This document shows positions 36,814 to 46,684 of a stretch of DNA of 64,000 nt, piece after piece (the stretch's first letter is position 1; each line of letters opens with the position of its first letter). The position numbers and the translations under genes were made by a program. The notes beneath the pieces are model-generated. The model saw only the letters and a program-made list of their open reading frames with translations, was not told the DNA's origin and did not search any database. Source of the DNA: Alphaproteobacteria bacterium (GTDB lineage: Bacteria; Pseudomonadota; Alphaproteobacteria; Rhodobacterales; Rhodobacteraceae); contig JAUHXK010000007.1 in NCBI GenBank assembly GCA_030427405.1, positions 62,001 through 126,000 of the forward strand, read 5' to 3'.

Positions 36814-37692
36814 TCAGCTTGATCTGGCCCAGGTGAGGATCGCGCGTGCGACGTCCTGCGGTTTCTGGTGGTGCAGCCAGTGGTCGGTGCCCGGAATCGT
36901 GATGCGGGTGAGGTCGGGGGCAAAGGTTTCAAGGCCCTCGGTCGATTCGGGAAGGAGCGCGCGATCATCAGGCCCCCACAGCAGAAGATGCGGGCAGTGG
37001 ATGCGCAACCGGTCTGTTGGCAGTTTGGGAAGGTCGGTGCGGGGTTTGCCGGGCTCGGCGACAACCAGCGGCGAGGCGCGATACCAGTTCAGCATTGCCT
37101 CGAGGCGTCCCGGACGGGCCCATTCGGTACGGTAGAGCGCAAGGCGGTCGTCGGTCAGCCAGTCAAACCCCATACCGTGGCGGAAAAAACGTTCGAGGCG
37201 GTGAAAGTTATCGGCTGAAAAATGATCGGCCGCATCGGGCGCGCGCAGTGCGTTGATGTATTGCGACGCTTTGGATTGGGCCGTGCCCGCGGCCATTGCG
37301 CGTTGGAACGGCACCGGGTGGACACCGTTTGCCACGATCAGGCGCGTGACGAGTTCTGGCCGGGACATGGCCAGCCCATAGGCAACCGAAGCGCCCCAAT
37401 CGTGGCCCAGCACCCATGCGCGCGACCCGTATGTTTCGATCAGGGCCGCCATGTCGGAGACCAGGTTTGAAAGCCTGTAACAAGAGGTGCCTTTGGGTGC
37501 CCAGCTTTGACCGTATCCGCGCTGATCCGGGGCAATGCAATGAAACGCGTGTTCCAGAAACGGAGCCAGGTCGCTCCAACCTCCGCTGTATTCCGGGAAG
37601 CCGTGCAGCATCAACAACAGGGGTTTGTCGCGGTTGCCCCAGCTTTGCAGGAAGAAACGGTTGCCATTCAGGGATGTGAATTGTGTGTCCAT
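36814..37692 (-). CDS. Alpha/beta hydrolase, epoxide hydrolase/dehalogenase-like
   Basis: This 292-residue protein has the oxyanion motif LLMLHGFPEYSGGW, the nucleophile elbow GHDWGASVAYG with Asp98 as nucleophile, and a late GTDHWLHHQKP with the catalytic His. An Asp nucleophile followed by Trp is typical of epoxide hydrolases, haloalkane dehalogenases and fluoroacetate dehalogenases. Which of these it is cannot be decided from the sequence. It is divergent from ppk2, and an FNR-type box lies about 60 bases upstream of both starts. Confidence 0.8.
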   Translation of the reverse strand: MDTQFTSLNGNRFFLQSWGNRDKPLLLMLHGFPEYSGGWSDLAPFLEHAFHCIAPDQRGYGQSWAPKGTSCYRLSNLVSDMAALIETYGSRAWVLGHDWGASVAYGLAMSRPELVTRLIVANGVHPVPFQRAMAAGTAQSKASQYINALRAPDAADHFSADNFHRLERFFRHGMGFDWLTDDRLALYRTEWARPGRLEAMLNWYRASPLVVAEPGKPRTDLPKLPTDRLRIHCPHLLLWGPDDRALLPESTEGLETFAPDLTRITIPGTDHWLHHQKPQDVARAILTWARSS

Positions 37693-37752
37693 GTCAGACC
37701 TTTTGTGACGGCTGATCAGTCGCGGCCCTGCGGCCGGGATTGGCCTGTTCTT

Positions 37753-37766
37753 TTGATGCGCATCAA
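37753..37766. promoter_or_regulatory. FNR/FnrL/Dnr-type binding site
   Basis: TTGATGCGCATCAA is a perfect palindrome matching the consensus TTGAT-N4-ATCAA for FNR-family regulators (FnrL, Dnr). It is centred about 67 bases upstream of the ppk2 ATG and about 67 bases upstream of the divergent hydrolase start. Either gene, or both, could be under oxygen or nitric oxide control. Confidence 0.75.
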
Positions 37767-37826
37767 AGCAGAAATTGCAAGTTTCCGGTAGCCTTTGCCG
37801 CGGTTATCACGAGAAAGGACTGGCGC

Positions 37827-38756
37827 ATGGACGCAGCGACCCTGGTTGAAGGAAAAGCACCAGACAATGGTGCACCACGCGTGGCAACGACAGAGGCGGC
37901 GTTGCCGAGCCCGGAGAAAATCCGGCAAGCCTTCGAGAGCGGGAAATACCCCTATGGCCGCAAGCTTGCGCGCGCGACCTATGAGGCGCAGAAGGCCTTG
38001 TTGCAGGCCGAACTGCTGAAGGTGCAATTATGGGCACAGGAAACCGGGCAGCGTTTCGTTTTGCTGTTCGAGGGGCGCGATGCGGCCGGCAAGGGCGGAA
38101 CCATCAAGCGGTTCATGGAGCATCTCAACCCGCGGCAGGCGCGGGTGGTGGCGCTGAACAAGCCAACCTGGGAAGAAAAAGGCCAGTGGTATTATCAGCG
38201 GTATATCCAGGAACTGCCGACGGTCGGCGAAATGGTGTTCTATGACCGGTCCTGGTACAACCGTGCCGGTGTCGAGCGCGTCATGGGGTTTTGTTCGCCC
38301 AATGAATATCTTGAATTCATGCGGCAGACGCCTGAGTTGGAGCGTATGCTGGTCCGGTCGGGGATTCAGCTGTACAAGTATTGGTTTTCCGTAACGCGTG
38401 CCGAACAGCAACGGCGGTTCAAGAGCCGCGAGACCGATCCATTAAAACAGTGGAAGCTGTCACCGGTTGACAAGGCGAGCCTTGACAAGTGGGATGACTA
38501 TACCGAGGCGAAAGAGGCGATGTTCTTTCATACCGATACCGCTGATGCGCCGTGGACCATTGTGAAATCGAACGACAAGAAACGGGCGCGTTTGAACTGC
38601 ATGCGCCATTTCCTGGCATCCCTTGACTACCCCGACAAGGATCACGCAGTTGTCGGACGCCCCGATCCGCTGATCGTGGGCCAGGCGCATCACGTGATTC
38701 ACCGGTCCGATCACATTCTGGGGACGGCGCTTCATCCGGATACGCGCGTGGGGTGA
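37827..38756 (+). CDS. ppk2: Polyphosphate kinase 2 (PPK2)
   Basis: PPK2 interconverts polyphosphate and nucleoside triphosphates. The 309-residue protein has the Walker A motif GRDAAGKGGT (83-92), the Walker B-like MVFYDRSWYNRAGVE, and KYWFSVTRAEQQRRF with the lid-region basic residues, as in one-domain class I PPK2. The ATG at 37827 has GAGAAAGGA upstream; the frame is open to 37740. It is a single gene followed by the MATE gene 122 bases later. A perfect FNR-type box sits 60 bases upstream, which suggests induction at low oxygen. Confidence 0.93.
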   Translation: MDAATLVEGKAPDNGAPRVATTEAALPSPEKIRQAFESGKYPYGRKLARATYEAQKALLQAELLKVQLWAQETGQRFVLLFEGRDAAGKGGTIKRFMEHLNPRQARVVALNKPTWEEKGQWYYQRYIQELPTVGEMVFYDRSWYNRAGVERVMGFCSPNEYLEFMRQTPELERMLVRSGIQLYKYWFSVTRAEQQRRFKSRETDPLKQWKLSPVDKASLDKWDDYTEAKEAMFFHTDTADAPWTIVKSNDKKRARLNCMRHFLASLDYPDKDHAVVGRPDPLIVGQAHHVIHRSDHILGTALHPDTRVG

Positions 38757-38878
38757 ACGCCGGGATGTGCGGTTTTGCTTGTCGGCACCGCCTGACGCGT
38801 CAATCGACATGTAAGTCTCAAGGTGAAATTTCGTGATCGCCTCTTGCCCCGGAACCGGGCGCCGAATATTGCTGGCGG

Positions 38879-40243
38879 ATGGGCGAGGCGATGACATATC
38901 GGGGCCATTTCCGGGCCATAACCGTGCTGGGTCTTCCATTGATCGGGGGGCATCTGGCGCAATTTGCGATTGGCCTGACCGATACCGTCATGCTGGGCTG
39001 GTACGGGGTCGAAGCCTTGGCGGCGGTAACCCTGGCGGGCAGCTATTTCTTTGTCCTGTTTCTGTTCGGCGCCGGATTTGGCTGGGCCGTCATGCCGATG
39101 GTTGCGACGGCTGCGGCCGAGGAGAATGAGACCAGTATCCGTCGCTCTACGCGGATGGGCTTGTGGTTGTCTCTGCTTTACGCCGCTCTGGTGATGCCGC
39201 TGCTGTGGTGGGCCTATCCGGTTCTGATCCTCTTGAAACAAGAGCCAGAGGTGGCGCGGACGGCAGCGCAATACTTGCGTGTGGCGGGGTGGGGATTGTT
39301 TCCGGCGCTTTTGGTGATGGTGCTCAAATCCTATCTGGCGGCCCTGGAAAGAACCCAGATCGTGCTGTGGATCACGGTTGCTGCCGCGGTGGTAAACGGG
39401 ATCACGAACTTTGCGCTGATCTTTGGCAATTGGGGCGCGCCCGAGCTTGGCGTGATTGGCGCGGCTATCGCGTCGGTCGTGACGCAGATCGTGTCGCTGG
39501 GTGCGGTGGTGGTCTATGCGGTGCGATCGCTGCCGGAACACAGCCTGTTCCAAAGGTTTTGGCGCCCCGACTGGGAGATGTTCCTGAACGTATTGCGCCT
39601 TGGCGTCCCCATCGGGCTGACAACGCTGGCCGAGGTCAGCATGTTTGCAACATCGGCCGTCATGATGGGGTGGTTGGGGCCGGTTCCGCTTGCCGCGCAT
39701 GGCATTGCGCTGAACCTGGCGTCGGCCACGTTCATGGTTCACCTGGGGTTGTCGAACGTGGCGACGATCCGGGCGGGCAATGCGATGGGGCGACGTGACG
39801 GGGCACATCTTGAGAAAGGGGCCATTGCGATCACCGCGATGTCCCTGATCATGTCGGCGCTGACGATTATTCTGTTCCTGACCTGCGCCGAGCCGCTTAT
39901 TTCGCTGTTCATGGAACCGGACGATCCGCAGCGGCCCGCGATCCTGGCGATCGGCGTGGGGTTGCTTGCCATGGCCGCGCTGTTTCAACTGGTGGACGGC
40001 GCGCAAGTGATCGCCTTGGGTCTGTTGCGCGGGTTGCAGGACGCCAAGGTACCGATGGTCATGGCCGCACTCAGCTATTGGGTCGTGGGTATCCCGGCCT
40101 CGTATTATTTCGGCTTCCCCCAGGGGCTGGGCGGGATTGGCGTCTGGTTAGGGCTGGTGCTGGGCCTGGCCTGTGCCGCGGTCATGTTGATGGCGCGGTT
40201 CTGGTTGCGCTCGGTGCGGGCGCTGAATGCCCCTGCACAATAG
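38879..40243 (+). CDS. MATE-family multidrug exporter
   Basis: The 454-residue inner-membrane protein has about twelve transmembrane helices in two similar halves, as in NorM-type MATE transporters. Diagnostic segments are LPLIGGHLAQFAIGLTDTVMLG in the first helix and LRLGVPIGLTTLAEVSMFATSAV at the start of the second half. Such pumps export cationic compounds using Na+ or H+ gradients. The ATG at 38879 and another at 38891 are both possible. Substrate unknown. Confidence 0.9.
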   Translation: MGEAMTYRGHFRAITVLGLPLIGGHLAQFAIGLTDTVMLGWYGVEALAAVTLAGSYFFVLFLFGAGFGWAVMPMVATAAAEENETSIRRSTRMGLWLSLLYAALVMPLLWWAYPVLILLKQEPEVARTAAQYLRVAGWGLFPALLVMVLKSYLAALERTQIVLWITVAAAVVNGITNFALIFGNWGAPELGVIGAAIASVVTQIVSLGAVVVYAVRSLPEHSLFQRFWRPDWEMFLNVLRLGVPIGLTTLAEVSMFATSAVMMGWLGPVPLAAHGIALNLASATFMVHLGLSNVATIRAGNAMGRRDGAHLEKGAIAITAMSLIMSALTIILFLTCAEPLISLFMEPDDPQRPAILAIGVGLLAMAALFQLVDGAQVIALGLLRGLQDAKVPMVMAALSYWVVGIPASYYFGFPQGLGGIGVWLGLVLGLACAAVMLMARFWLRSVRALNAPAQ

Positions 40244-40244
40244 C

Positions 40245-40649
40245 TTAGTCCTTGTTGCCGGACCGGTCGGATTTCTTGCGCACCAGAACCGAGCGCAGGT
40301 CATGCATTGCCATCAGCAGCCTGTCCGTGACCTGTTCAAGCTGGTCGGCGGTTGCCTTTGACTGGGCCCATTGTGTCGTCAGGTTCAGGTAATCGACGGC
40401 GCGATGAATATCGTCCATATCCCGCTGGGCCAGGATTGACCTGCGTTCGGTCATCCAATTGGCGATCTCGGCCTTGTCCGTGTCGGTCAGGATGTGCTGC
40501 CCGTGCGGTTTGACATCGCCATTGCGAATGTTGACGACCGCGATTTGGTCCAGTTCGATGCGTTGCTGCCGGTTTTCGGTGTCGATCTTGAACACCGCTG
40601 CCCCGTTTTCGCGTACACGGAAATAGTATTGGGGCAGGGGTGTAGACAT
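40245..40649 (-). CDS. Conserved small protein of unknown function
   Basis: This 134-residue soluble protein begins MSTPLPQYYFRVRENGAAVFKIDTE and has a mixed start followed by two helices (WMTERRSILAQRDMDDIHRAVDYL and QSKATADQLEQVTDRLLMAMHD). I do not recognise a domain. It lies 14 bases downstream of the aminotransferase gene, and its stop nearly meets the MATE stop. Confidence 0.65.
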   Translation of the reverse strand: MSTPLPQYYFRVRENGAAVFKIDTENRQQRIELDQIAVVNIRNGDVKPHGQHILTDTDKAEIANWMTERRSILAQRDMDDIHRAVDYLNLTTQWAQSKATADQLEQVTDRLLMAMHDLRSVLVRKKSDRSGNKD

Positions 40650-40663
40650 GGTTTAACTCCGGC

Positions 40664-41899
<1,236 letters not shown>

Positions 41900-41958
41900 T
41901 CATAGGGTGCGCCCGAATGACGATCAAGCGCAATGAAAAACCAGAGTTGGAGACCCAG

Positions 41959-42351
41959 ATGACCGACGAAACCGACTGGTACGGACCTGATGCAGCCACT
42001 TTCGGGGACCGTCTGGCCGGGGCGCGCGAAGCCGCCGGTATGACCCAGTCACAACTGGCCCGTCGGTTGGGCGTCAAGAAGGCCACGATTGTCGCCTGGG
42101 AAAACGACCTGTCGGAACCAAGAGCCAACCGATTGTCGATGATGGCGGGCATGATCAATGTCTCGATCATGTGGTTGCTGACCGGGGAAGGCGAAGGCAT
42201 GGACGGCCCTGTCGACGACAGCGAAGGCGGGTTGGAACTGGCCGGTGCGGTTGCCGAACTGCGCGCCATCCGGGGCGAGATCAGAGCCAGCGCCGAACGC
42301 GCAGCGCGGCTTGAAAAGAAACTGCGGCTGATGCTGGAGCAGGGGCAATGA
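41959..42351 (+). CDS. XRE-family helix-turn-helix regulator
   Basis: The 130-residue protein has an HTH of the Cro/CI type (FGDRLAGAREAAGMTQSQLARRLGVKKATIVAWEN) from about residue 13 to 60. A C-terminal helical part (AVAELRAIRGEIRASAERAARLEKKL) may form a coiled coil. The ATG at 41959 has GGAG seven bases upstream; another at 41917 is open. It ends overlapping the sdhE start by four bases. Targets are unknown; it is divergent from the aminotransferase. Confidence 0.8.
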   Translation: MTDETDWYGPDAATFGDRLAGAREAAGMTQSQLARRLGVKKATIVAWENDLSEPRANRLSMMAGMINVSIMWLLTGEGEGMDGPVDDSEGGLELAGAVAELRAIRGEIRASAERAARLEKKLRLMLEQGQ

Positions 42352-42605
42352 GCGAGCCTCGGGACGTCCGCATAAAGCGCATGAAAATGCGCGCGATGCG
42401 CCGCGGGATCAAGGAAATGGATCTGATCCTGTCGACCTATGCCGACCGCAACCTGGCCGCGATGGACCAATCCGGGTTGGACCAATTCGATGCCCTGCTG
42501 CACGAGAATGATCAGGATCTGTATCAATGGGTGACCGGTCAGGTCGCACCGCCCGGCGCCTTTGCCGCGCTGATCGAAGACATCGCACAGACCTTCCAGA
42601 AATAA
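42348..42605 (+). CDS. sdhE: SdhE, FAD assembly factor of succinate dehydrogenase
   Basis: SdhE helps attach FAD covalently to succinate dehydrogenase. The 85-residue helical protein has the conserved RG motif in MRRGIKEMDLIL (about residues 17-28) and the late QDLYQWVTGQ segment. Its ATG overlaps the TGA of the XRE gene (ATGA), so the two should be co-translated. The sdh operon is not in the window. Confidence 0.9.
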   Translation: MSEPRDVRIKRMKMRAMRRGIKEMDLILSTYADRNLAAMDQSGLDQFDALLHENDQDLYQWVTGQVAPPGAFAALIEDIAQTFQK

Positions 42606-42683
42606 AGTCGCATACGATTTAACCGATTTTTCGGGATTTCGCGCCATGTTGCCCCGAACAGCGCGATTAATTCGGAGGATCGG

Positions 42684-43181
42684 ATGAGTATGGAAATGCA
42701 GGTCTCCGCGCCCGGAACCAGGGGTTTCATGACCAGCTATCTTGAGGCGCTTGCGCTGGTGGAACGATTGCACCGCCTGCTGCTGGACGTCATCAAGGAT
42801 GAATTTGAACGCGTTGGTGTTCTGGAAATCAACGCCGTGCAGGCCTTGTTGCTGTTCAATATCGGCGATCATGAGGTAACCGCAGGCGAGTTGAAAAGCC
42901 GCGGTTATTACCAGGGCAGCAATGTCAGCTACAACCTCAAGAAACTGGTCGAAATGGGGTATATGCACCACCAGCGATGCGAGATCGACCGGCGATCGGT
43001 CCGCGTGCGGCTGACACCGCGCGGGCGCGAGATCCGGGACATCGTTGCAGACCTGTTTTCTCGTCACGCCGAAGGGCTGCAAAGCCGGGGTGTTATCGGC
43101 GCTGAAGGGATCGAGGAGATTACGGGATCGCTGCGCCGGGTCGAACGGTATTGGACGGATCAGATCCGCTATATCTACTGA
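42684..43181 (+). CDS. ldtR: LdtR-type MarR-family regulator
   Basis: This 165-residue winged-helix protein matches the LdtR group of alphaproteobacteria, which regulates an L,D-transpeptidase and osmotic tolerance in Liberibacter. Recognisable parts are NAVQALLLFNIGDHEVTAGEL, SRGYYQGSNVSYNLKKLVEMGYM (recognition helix) and the wing RCEIDRRSVRVRLT. GGAGGATCGG precedes the ATG. No transpeptidase gene is adjacent. Confidence 0.88.
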   Translation: MSMEMQVSAPGTRGFMTSYLEALALVERLHRLLLDVIKDEFERVGVLEINAVQALLLFNIGDHEVTAGELKSRGYYQGSNVSYNLKKLVEMGYMHHQRCEIDRRSVRVRLTPRGREIRDIVADLFSRHAEGLQSRGVIGAEGIEEITGSLRRVERYWTDQIRYIY

Positions 43182-43241
43182 CGCCTGCGTTGAGGCGTAT
43201 TAGGCGCGCCTGACCACCGCACGGGCATGTAACTGCGCGGG

Positions 43242-43949
43242 TTATGGCGTGGGTGTTGCGGAAAGGGCCCCGATTTCCAGTCCCTTCAACTCGCGTTCAA
43301 GCTTGCGGCGCATGGCGCGCTCGAAATCGTCGAAGCCGTTCGCCACTTCCAAAAAGGCGCCAGGCCCATGCAGCACGTTGTTCTGGAAAAACGGGATCAG
43401 GTACAACTCGCCCTCGAAATCCGCCGCGTTGATCACCAGGCCGTTGACCACGATGCGATCAAAGGCGAAATGCCGGTACGCCGTCTGCGGGCCGTACCCG
43501 TCATTGTTGCTTCCGTCGCCTGAGATGTCGATGGTCTGGAACAGGCAGCGCGGCGCCCGTTCCATGTGAATTGCCCCAAAGGCCAGCGCATGACCCATCG
43601 CCGTGGGGTGCGAATAATCCGACCGCCGGGACAGGCCGATCTGTTCGGCAGCGGCAAAAAGGGTCGCCGGACTGTCGATCAGGACCCAATCCAGCAATAC
43701 CGCCTGGTTGAACCGCCCGCTCCATTCGTAGGCAGACAGGGCGACTGGCATGGCAGAAGAAAAGAACGCGTCCTGAACCTCTGGCGCGCGCAGCGCCGCA
43801 GCAAGGCCCTGGCGCTGAAGCGCGTCTTCGGTCGGGTCAACCGAAGTCGAGATATCCATGGCCAGCGCCAGCGCAAGCCGACAGGTCTCGGCGGCCTGAA
43901 GCGGGCTGACCAACATGGCCAGCCCCGCAGATATCAGCCAGCGGATCAC
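43242..43949 (-). CDS. DUF1194 protein, exported von Willebrand factor A-like
   Basis: The 235-residue product has a signal peptide (MIRWLISAGLAMLVSPLQAAE) and a VWA-like domain with the metal-ion site DISTS (D32, S34, S36) and TIDISGDGSNNDG. DUF1194 proteins are found in pairs or singly in Rhodobacterales, and their role is unknown. Its ATG overlaps the gloA stop by four bases, so the two are coupled although no functional link is obvious. Confidence 0.82.
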   Translation of the reverse strand: MIRWLISAGLAMLVSPLQAAETCRLALALAMDISTSVDPTEDALQRQGLAAALRAPEVQDAFFSSAMPVALSAYEWSGRFNQAVLLDWVLIDSPATLFAAAEQIGLSRRSDYSHPTAMGHALAFGAIHMERAPRCLFQTIDISGDGSNNDGYGPQTAYRHFAFDRIVVNGLVINAADFEGELYLIPFFQNNVLHGPGAFLEVANGFDDFERAMRRKLERELKGLEIGALSATPTP

Positions 43950-44374
43950 CAGTGACCGGTATTGCCCATGCTGGCCCAGGGTTCGGCGGGCTCCAGCGCG
44001 TCACCGTTTTGCAGCAATTCGACCGAGATATTGTCAGGCGACCGGACAAACGCCATGCGACCATCCCGCGGCGGGCGGTTGATCACGACGCCATTATCCT
44101 GCAGGTGCTGGCACATCTCGTAGATATTATCGACGCCATAGGCGAGGTGACCGAAATGGCGGCTGTCCGAGGGAAGCGCGTCGTCGCCATCCCAATTATG
44201 CGTCAGTTCGATCGGCGCGTCTTCTTGTCCCGGGGGCGCCATGAAGATCAACGAAAAGCGTCCCGCTTCACTGTCGATCCGCCGGGTCTCTTTCAGACCC
44301 AGCAGTTCATAAAATGCCATGGATTTTTCCAGGTCCTTTACGCGAACCATGGTATGCAAATAGGTCAGGGCCAT
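43946..44374 (-). CDS. gloA: Lactoylglutathione lyase (glyoxalase I)
   Basis: GloA isomerises the hemithioacetal of methylglyoxal and glutathione to lactoylglutathione. The 142-residue protein has the four metal ligands H7 (YLHTMVRV), E56 (PIELTHNW), H76 (FGHLAYGVD) and E119 (ISVELLQ). The start at 44374 is preceded by AAGGA; the open frame continues to 44668 but that part is antisense to thyX. It overlaps the DUF1194 gene by four bases. Confidence 0.93.
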   Translation of the reverse strand: MALTYLHTMVRVKDLEKSMAFYELLGLKETRRIDSEAGRFSLIFMAPPGQEDAPIELTHNWDGDDALPSDSRHFGHLAYGVDNIYEMCQHLQDNGVVINRPPRDGRMAFVRSPDNISVELLQNGDALEPAEPWASMGNTGHW

Positions 44375-44564
44375 CTTGGCGTTCCTTTGCTTGTCGAGGA
44401 TTTCATGCACCTTAATGCGCCGCTCCGTGATGTCGAGAGTGCCGCGCGGGACAATCGGTAACGAGATCGCGTCAATTCGCACCAACACCCCCGATATCGC
44501 GGTTCCGGTGCTGTGAATGTCGATATATAGTGGCAGGCGACTCACTGCACGAGAGGAGAAATTC

Positions 44565-45476
44565 ATGCCGCTGTCATCCGACCAACTGGCCGAGATCGAG
44601 GCGCAGCGCGCGCAGTCGCATCCGACACACCGCGTCGTCGCAGCGGGCATGGAAGACCATCTGTACACCGCGCATCAGGTGCTGGATCACGGTTTTGTCC
44701 GCGTGATCGACTATATGGGTGACGATGCCGCGATCTGTCAGGCCGCGCGGGTGTCCTATGGCAAGGGAACCAAGTCGGTTCAGAACGATGAGGGGCTGAT
44801 CCGTTACCTGATGCGGCACTGGCACTCGACCCCGTTTGAAATGTGCGAAGTCAAGTTGCACGTCAAATTGCCCGTGTTCGTTGCCCGTCAGTGGATTCGC
44901 CACCGGACGGCAAACGTGAACGAATACTCCGCCCGGTATTCGATTTTGGATCGCGAATTCTACATTCCGGCGCCCGAACATGTCGCGGCGCAATCCGAGA
45001 TCAACAACCAGGGGCGCGGTGACGCCTTGCAGGGCGAAGAAGCGGCGCGCGTGCTTGAGATGCTCAAGGCCGACAGCGCCCGCTGCTATGACAATTACGA
45101 GGCCATGATCAGCCAGGATGGGCAACAGGGGTTGGCACGCGAACTGGCGCGTATGAACCTTCCGGCAAATATCTATACCCAATGGTATTGGAAGGTCGAT
45201 CTGCACAACCTGTTCCATTTCCTGCGCCTTCGGGCCGATCCGCACGCGCAATACGAAATCAGGGTATATGCCGAAACCATGTGCCGGATCGTCGCTGACT
45301 GGGTCCCGTTTGCCTATCGTGCCTTTGAGGATTACCGCCTTGGTGCCGTAAACCTCTCGGCACAGATGGTGCAATGCTTGCGCCGGATGCTGAAAGGCGA
45401 GGATGTGACGCAGGAGAATTCGGGCATGACCGCCCGAGAATGGCGCGAGTTCGAAGCGGTTATCCGCGAAGGGTAA
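44565..45476 (+). CDS. thyX: ThyX, flavin-dependent thymidylate synthase
   Basis: ThyX makes dTMP from dUMP with methylenetetrahydrofolate and FADH2, independently of ThyA. The 303-residue protein contains the signature [15 protein letters not shown] (112-126) and the late [25 protein letters not shown] lies at good spacing from the ATG at 44565. It is a monocistronic gene followed by a long non-coding stretch with a terminator. Confidence 0.95.
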   Translation: MPLSSDQLAEIEAQRAQSHPTHRVVAAGMEDHLYTAHQVLDHGFVRVIDYMGDDAAICQAARVSYGKGTKSVQNDEGLIRYLMRHWHSTPFEMCEVKLHVKLPVFVARQWIRHRTANVNEYSARYSILDREFYIPAPEHVAAQSEINNQGRGDALQGEEAARVLEMLKADSARCYDNYEAMISQDGQQGLARELARMNLPANIYTQWYWKVDLHNLFHFLRLRADPHAQYEIRVYAETMCRIVADWVPFAYRAFEDYRLGAVNLSAQMVQCLRRMLKGEDVTQENSGMTAREWREFEAVIREG

Positions 45477-45907
45477 CTCCGCAGTCCTTGCGCCACGGGC
45501 ATGGCTTGACAATCCGTCGTGACGGGACCCCCGTCACCTATAGCCTTTGCCACCGTGTCTAAAGGGCTTTCCCACCAGGAGCCGACGTTGCCGGGGCAGG
45601 CCAGATCGCCCGCTTGAAACGTGACTTGTGAACCAGTCGGGCGCATGTGCATAGACCTGCGCCCTGATTTCGGATTGGGTCCTCGGGCCGAATCAAAACA
45701 CTGACGTCGGGCCCAATACCAGCGTTTGCTGAACCGGCGTGATCTCCAAAGCGGAGCGCGCCCTCTGATTTGGTGCCAGGAAACAGCACCTGTTCTCATG
45801 CCGAAGCAATGCCGGCGCGAGGGCAGAAATTTACGGGTGCGGTGTGGTCAACGGCCGAAAATTGGCCGTCGACCTTATTTTTCAATCCCGAGAAATTCGG
45901 GGAACCC
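45477..45907. other. Non-coding interval after thyX, possible small RNA
   Basis: The 431 bases between thyX and the cold-shock gene hold no convincing gene. Near thyX is a perfect hairpin GTGACGGG-ACC-CCCGTCAC (45519-45537) without a T-tract. At the far end is a strong plus-strand terminator (45846-45882). A small RNA or a long thyX 3' untranslated region could end there. Confidence 0.45.
45846..45882 (+). terminator. Plus-strand intrinsic terminator
   Basis: GGTCAACGGCC (45846-45856) pairs with GGCCGTCGACC (45864-45874) with one mismatch and is followed by TTATTTTT. It is oriented for transcripts coming from thyX or from an unannotated RNA gene in the interval. Confidence 0.65.
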
Positions 45908-46114
45908 TTACAATGGCTTCAAATCGGCCGCCATCTGGCGACCATCACGTCCGTCCTGCAATTCGTACGAGACTTTCTGATTGTCAGCGAGCCCGGTCAG
46001 GCCAGATCGTTCTACGGCCGAGATATGAACAAACACATCCTTGCCTCCTTCGTCAGGAGCAATAAAACCATAGCCTTTGGTCGTGTTGAACCACTTCACG
46101 GTGCCGGTTGGCAT
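45908..46114 (-). CDS. Cold-shock protein, CspA family
   Basis: This 68-residue single-domain nucleic-acid-binding protein has the RNP motifs KGYGFIAP and VFVHISAV and starts MPTGTVKWFNTTKGYG. It binds single-stranded RNA or DNA and melts RNA structure. AAGGAG lies upstream of the ATG. About 200 bases of non-coding sequence precede it, enough for the long leader usual in cold-shock genes. Confidence 0.93.
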   Translation of the reverse strand: MPTGTVKWFNTTKGYGFIAPDEGGKDVFVHISAVERSGLTGLADNQKVSYELQDGRDGRQMAADLKPL

Positions 46115-46325
46115 TTCCCGTGTCTCCTTCTACTTTCACGTGGCCCCGCAAATATGAGGGGCAGATGCTGGCGGAACCGCAACACAATCCAACTCGCCCG
46201 AACGAAGTGAACGCCGCCGCGGGTTTCGCCTTTTTCAACATTGCACGGTGAAGTAAAAAATCAAGAATAACCGGGGTAAGCACATAGTTTTCCCGGCTTT
46301 TTTGAATGTCAGGAGCGGTGGTTTC

Positions 46326-46643
46326 ATGCGCCTTTTCGGGATAAAGACCTGCGATACTTGTCGTAAGGCATTGAAAAGTATCGAGAATGTCGATTTTGTC
46401 GATGTGCGGGAACAAGGCGTTCCTGATGTGCTCATGTCGAAGGCACTGGAAAAATTCGGCAAAGCTTTGCTCAATACGCGTTCCACGACATGGCGCGGAT
46501 TGGACGCGGAACAGCGTGATCGCCCTATTGCAGAGCTGCTAAGCAGCTACCCGACACTGATGAAACGCCCGCTGATCGAAGATCAGGGCGTGCTTTACCT
46601 CGGCTGGACGGCTGAAACGCGTGCGGCCCTTGGCGTTGCGTGA
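46326..46643 (+). CDS. ArsC/Spx-family thioredoxin-like protein
   Basis: The 105-residue protein has the N-terminal redox motif KTCDTCRKAL (C9, C12) and the ArsC-like middle WRGLDAEQRDRPIAELLSSYP with MKRPLIEDQGVLYLG. It belongs to the arsenate reductase/YffB group. The lack of an arsenic operon nearby makes arsenate reduction uncertain. An ATG at 46302 in the same frame is possible. Confidence 0.85.
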   Translation: MRLFGIKTCDTCRKALKSIENVDFVDVREQGVPDVLMSKALEKFGKALLNTRSTTWRGLDAEQRDRPIAELLSSYPTLMKRPLIEDQGVLYLGWTAETRAALGVA

Positions 46644-46684
46644 ATCGATGCCTATCTGCTGTCGGGCAACTTCGGAGGGACTGA

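Noticed and set aside
38732..40006. Minus-strand open frame (424 codons) antisense to the MATE gene
   Set aside because: The product is hydrophilic and His/Arg/Gln-rich, mirroring the hydrophobic MATE codons; it is a shadow.
43181..43198. Hairpin ACGCCT/AGGCGT after ldtR
   Set aside because: It overlaps the ldtR stop codon and has no T-tract, so a terminator call is not supported.
45726..46210. Plus-strand open frames antisense to the cold-shock gene
   Set aside because: They cross the cold-shock coding region on the opposite strand and the terminator at 45846, and have no family resemblance.
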